A stretch of DNA of 64,000 nucleotides. Origin: Macellibacteroides fermentans. GTDB lineage: Bacteria > Bacteroidota > Bacteroidia > Bacteroidales > Tannerellaceae. The position numbers were made by a program, and so were the translations under genes. The notes under the pieces are model-generated. The model searched no databases and was not told where the DNA came from. It saw only the letters and a list, made by a program, of their open reading frames with translations. Where the stretch lies: assembly GCF_013409575.1 (NCBI RefSeq), contig NZ_JACCCY010000007.1:1-64000 (forward strand). The letters run 5' to 3'. Below are positions 63,831 through 64,000 of the stretch, piece by piece (the stretch's first letter is position 1; every line of letters starts with the position of its first letter).

Positions 63831-64000
63831 AGCTTTTCATTGGATAATGAGTAGGTAGATACTATTATTTTACACAAAAAGGACGTTTATGTGCAATAAT
63901 GCTGTTAAATTTGGCTTTTTACCGGTAATATTCGACTCTTTTATGTGAACAAATGTGAAATATATTGTAAAAAATAAAATTATTTGAAAATATATGGTAG

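Overview
The window is chromosomal DNA of a Bacteroidota bacterium, most likely order Bacteroidales and near Parabacteroides, Macellibacteroides or other Tannerellaceae/Porphyromonadaceae. The signs are a type IX secretion cluster (PorP-GldK-GldL-GldM-GldN), a SusC/SusD pair with ECF sigma and FecR anti-sigma, DUF4252 and DUF5916 proteins, and repeated use of the Bacteroidota -7 promoter box TAnnTTTG. The genus is inference.

Layout. 1-2053: a YfhO-like membrane protein gene broken by many single-base indels. 2143-3970: a tightly overlapping four-gene minus-strand operon (DUF4252, ECF sigma, membrane protein, DUF4252) with an ECF-type promoter in front. 3971-4765: gene-free, with short repeats. 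4766-13052: a secreted BSP-type metallopeptidase, a glycosyltransferase, S-adenosylhomocysteinase, an XRE-cupin regulator with an acyl-CoA ligase, ribosomal protein S15 and the GTPase BipA. 13149-17415: a large OmpA/TPR lipoprotein and a T9SS-sorted trypsin-like protease. 17547-24420: XerD, then AroQ, pyruvate kinase, an O-methyltransferase, RbfA, a LolC/E-type permease, a methyltransferase, cobalamin adenosyltransferase and a DUF2795 protein. 24528-30658: the T9SS core operon. 30739-40621: two half-size chromate transporters, a clostripain-type and a GHL10 lipoprotein, UvrA, an unknown exported protein, and an AmmeMemoRadiSam pair. 40753-47842: ECF sigma, FecR, SusC, SusD, with no polysaccharide-degrading enzyme beside them.

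47926-59505 is the accessory region. By eye it is AT-richer than its surroundings, and it holds a DUF4143 ATPase behind four 23-bp repeats, a candidate small RNA, a protein built of 25-residue Trp-rich repeats, a papain-like cysteine peptidase behind its own 23-bp-spaced repeats, and three insertion sequences (IS256, IS21, ISL3 families). The IS elements lie against the broken ends of three genes (ArdC/ImmA-like, a small membrane protein, DUF5916), and no target-site duplications are visible. 59689-64000 returns to core-type genes: an AraC regulator, a CAU-anticodon tRNA, prfB with its programmed frameshift, and a long-chain acyl-CoA synthetase.

Functional links. The T9SS operon would export cargo such as the sorting-domain protease 7 kb away. 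Two ECF systems, one with FecR and SusCD and one with DUF4252 proteins, point to envelope sensing and nutrient uptake. The IS-rich island is the best place to look for undescribed biology, in particular the 25-residue repeat protein, the small RNA and the repeat-preceded ATPase and peptidase.
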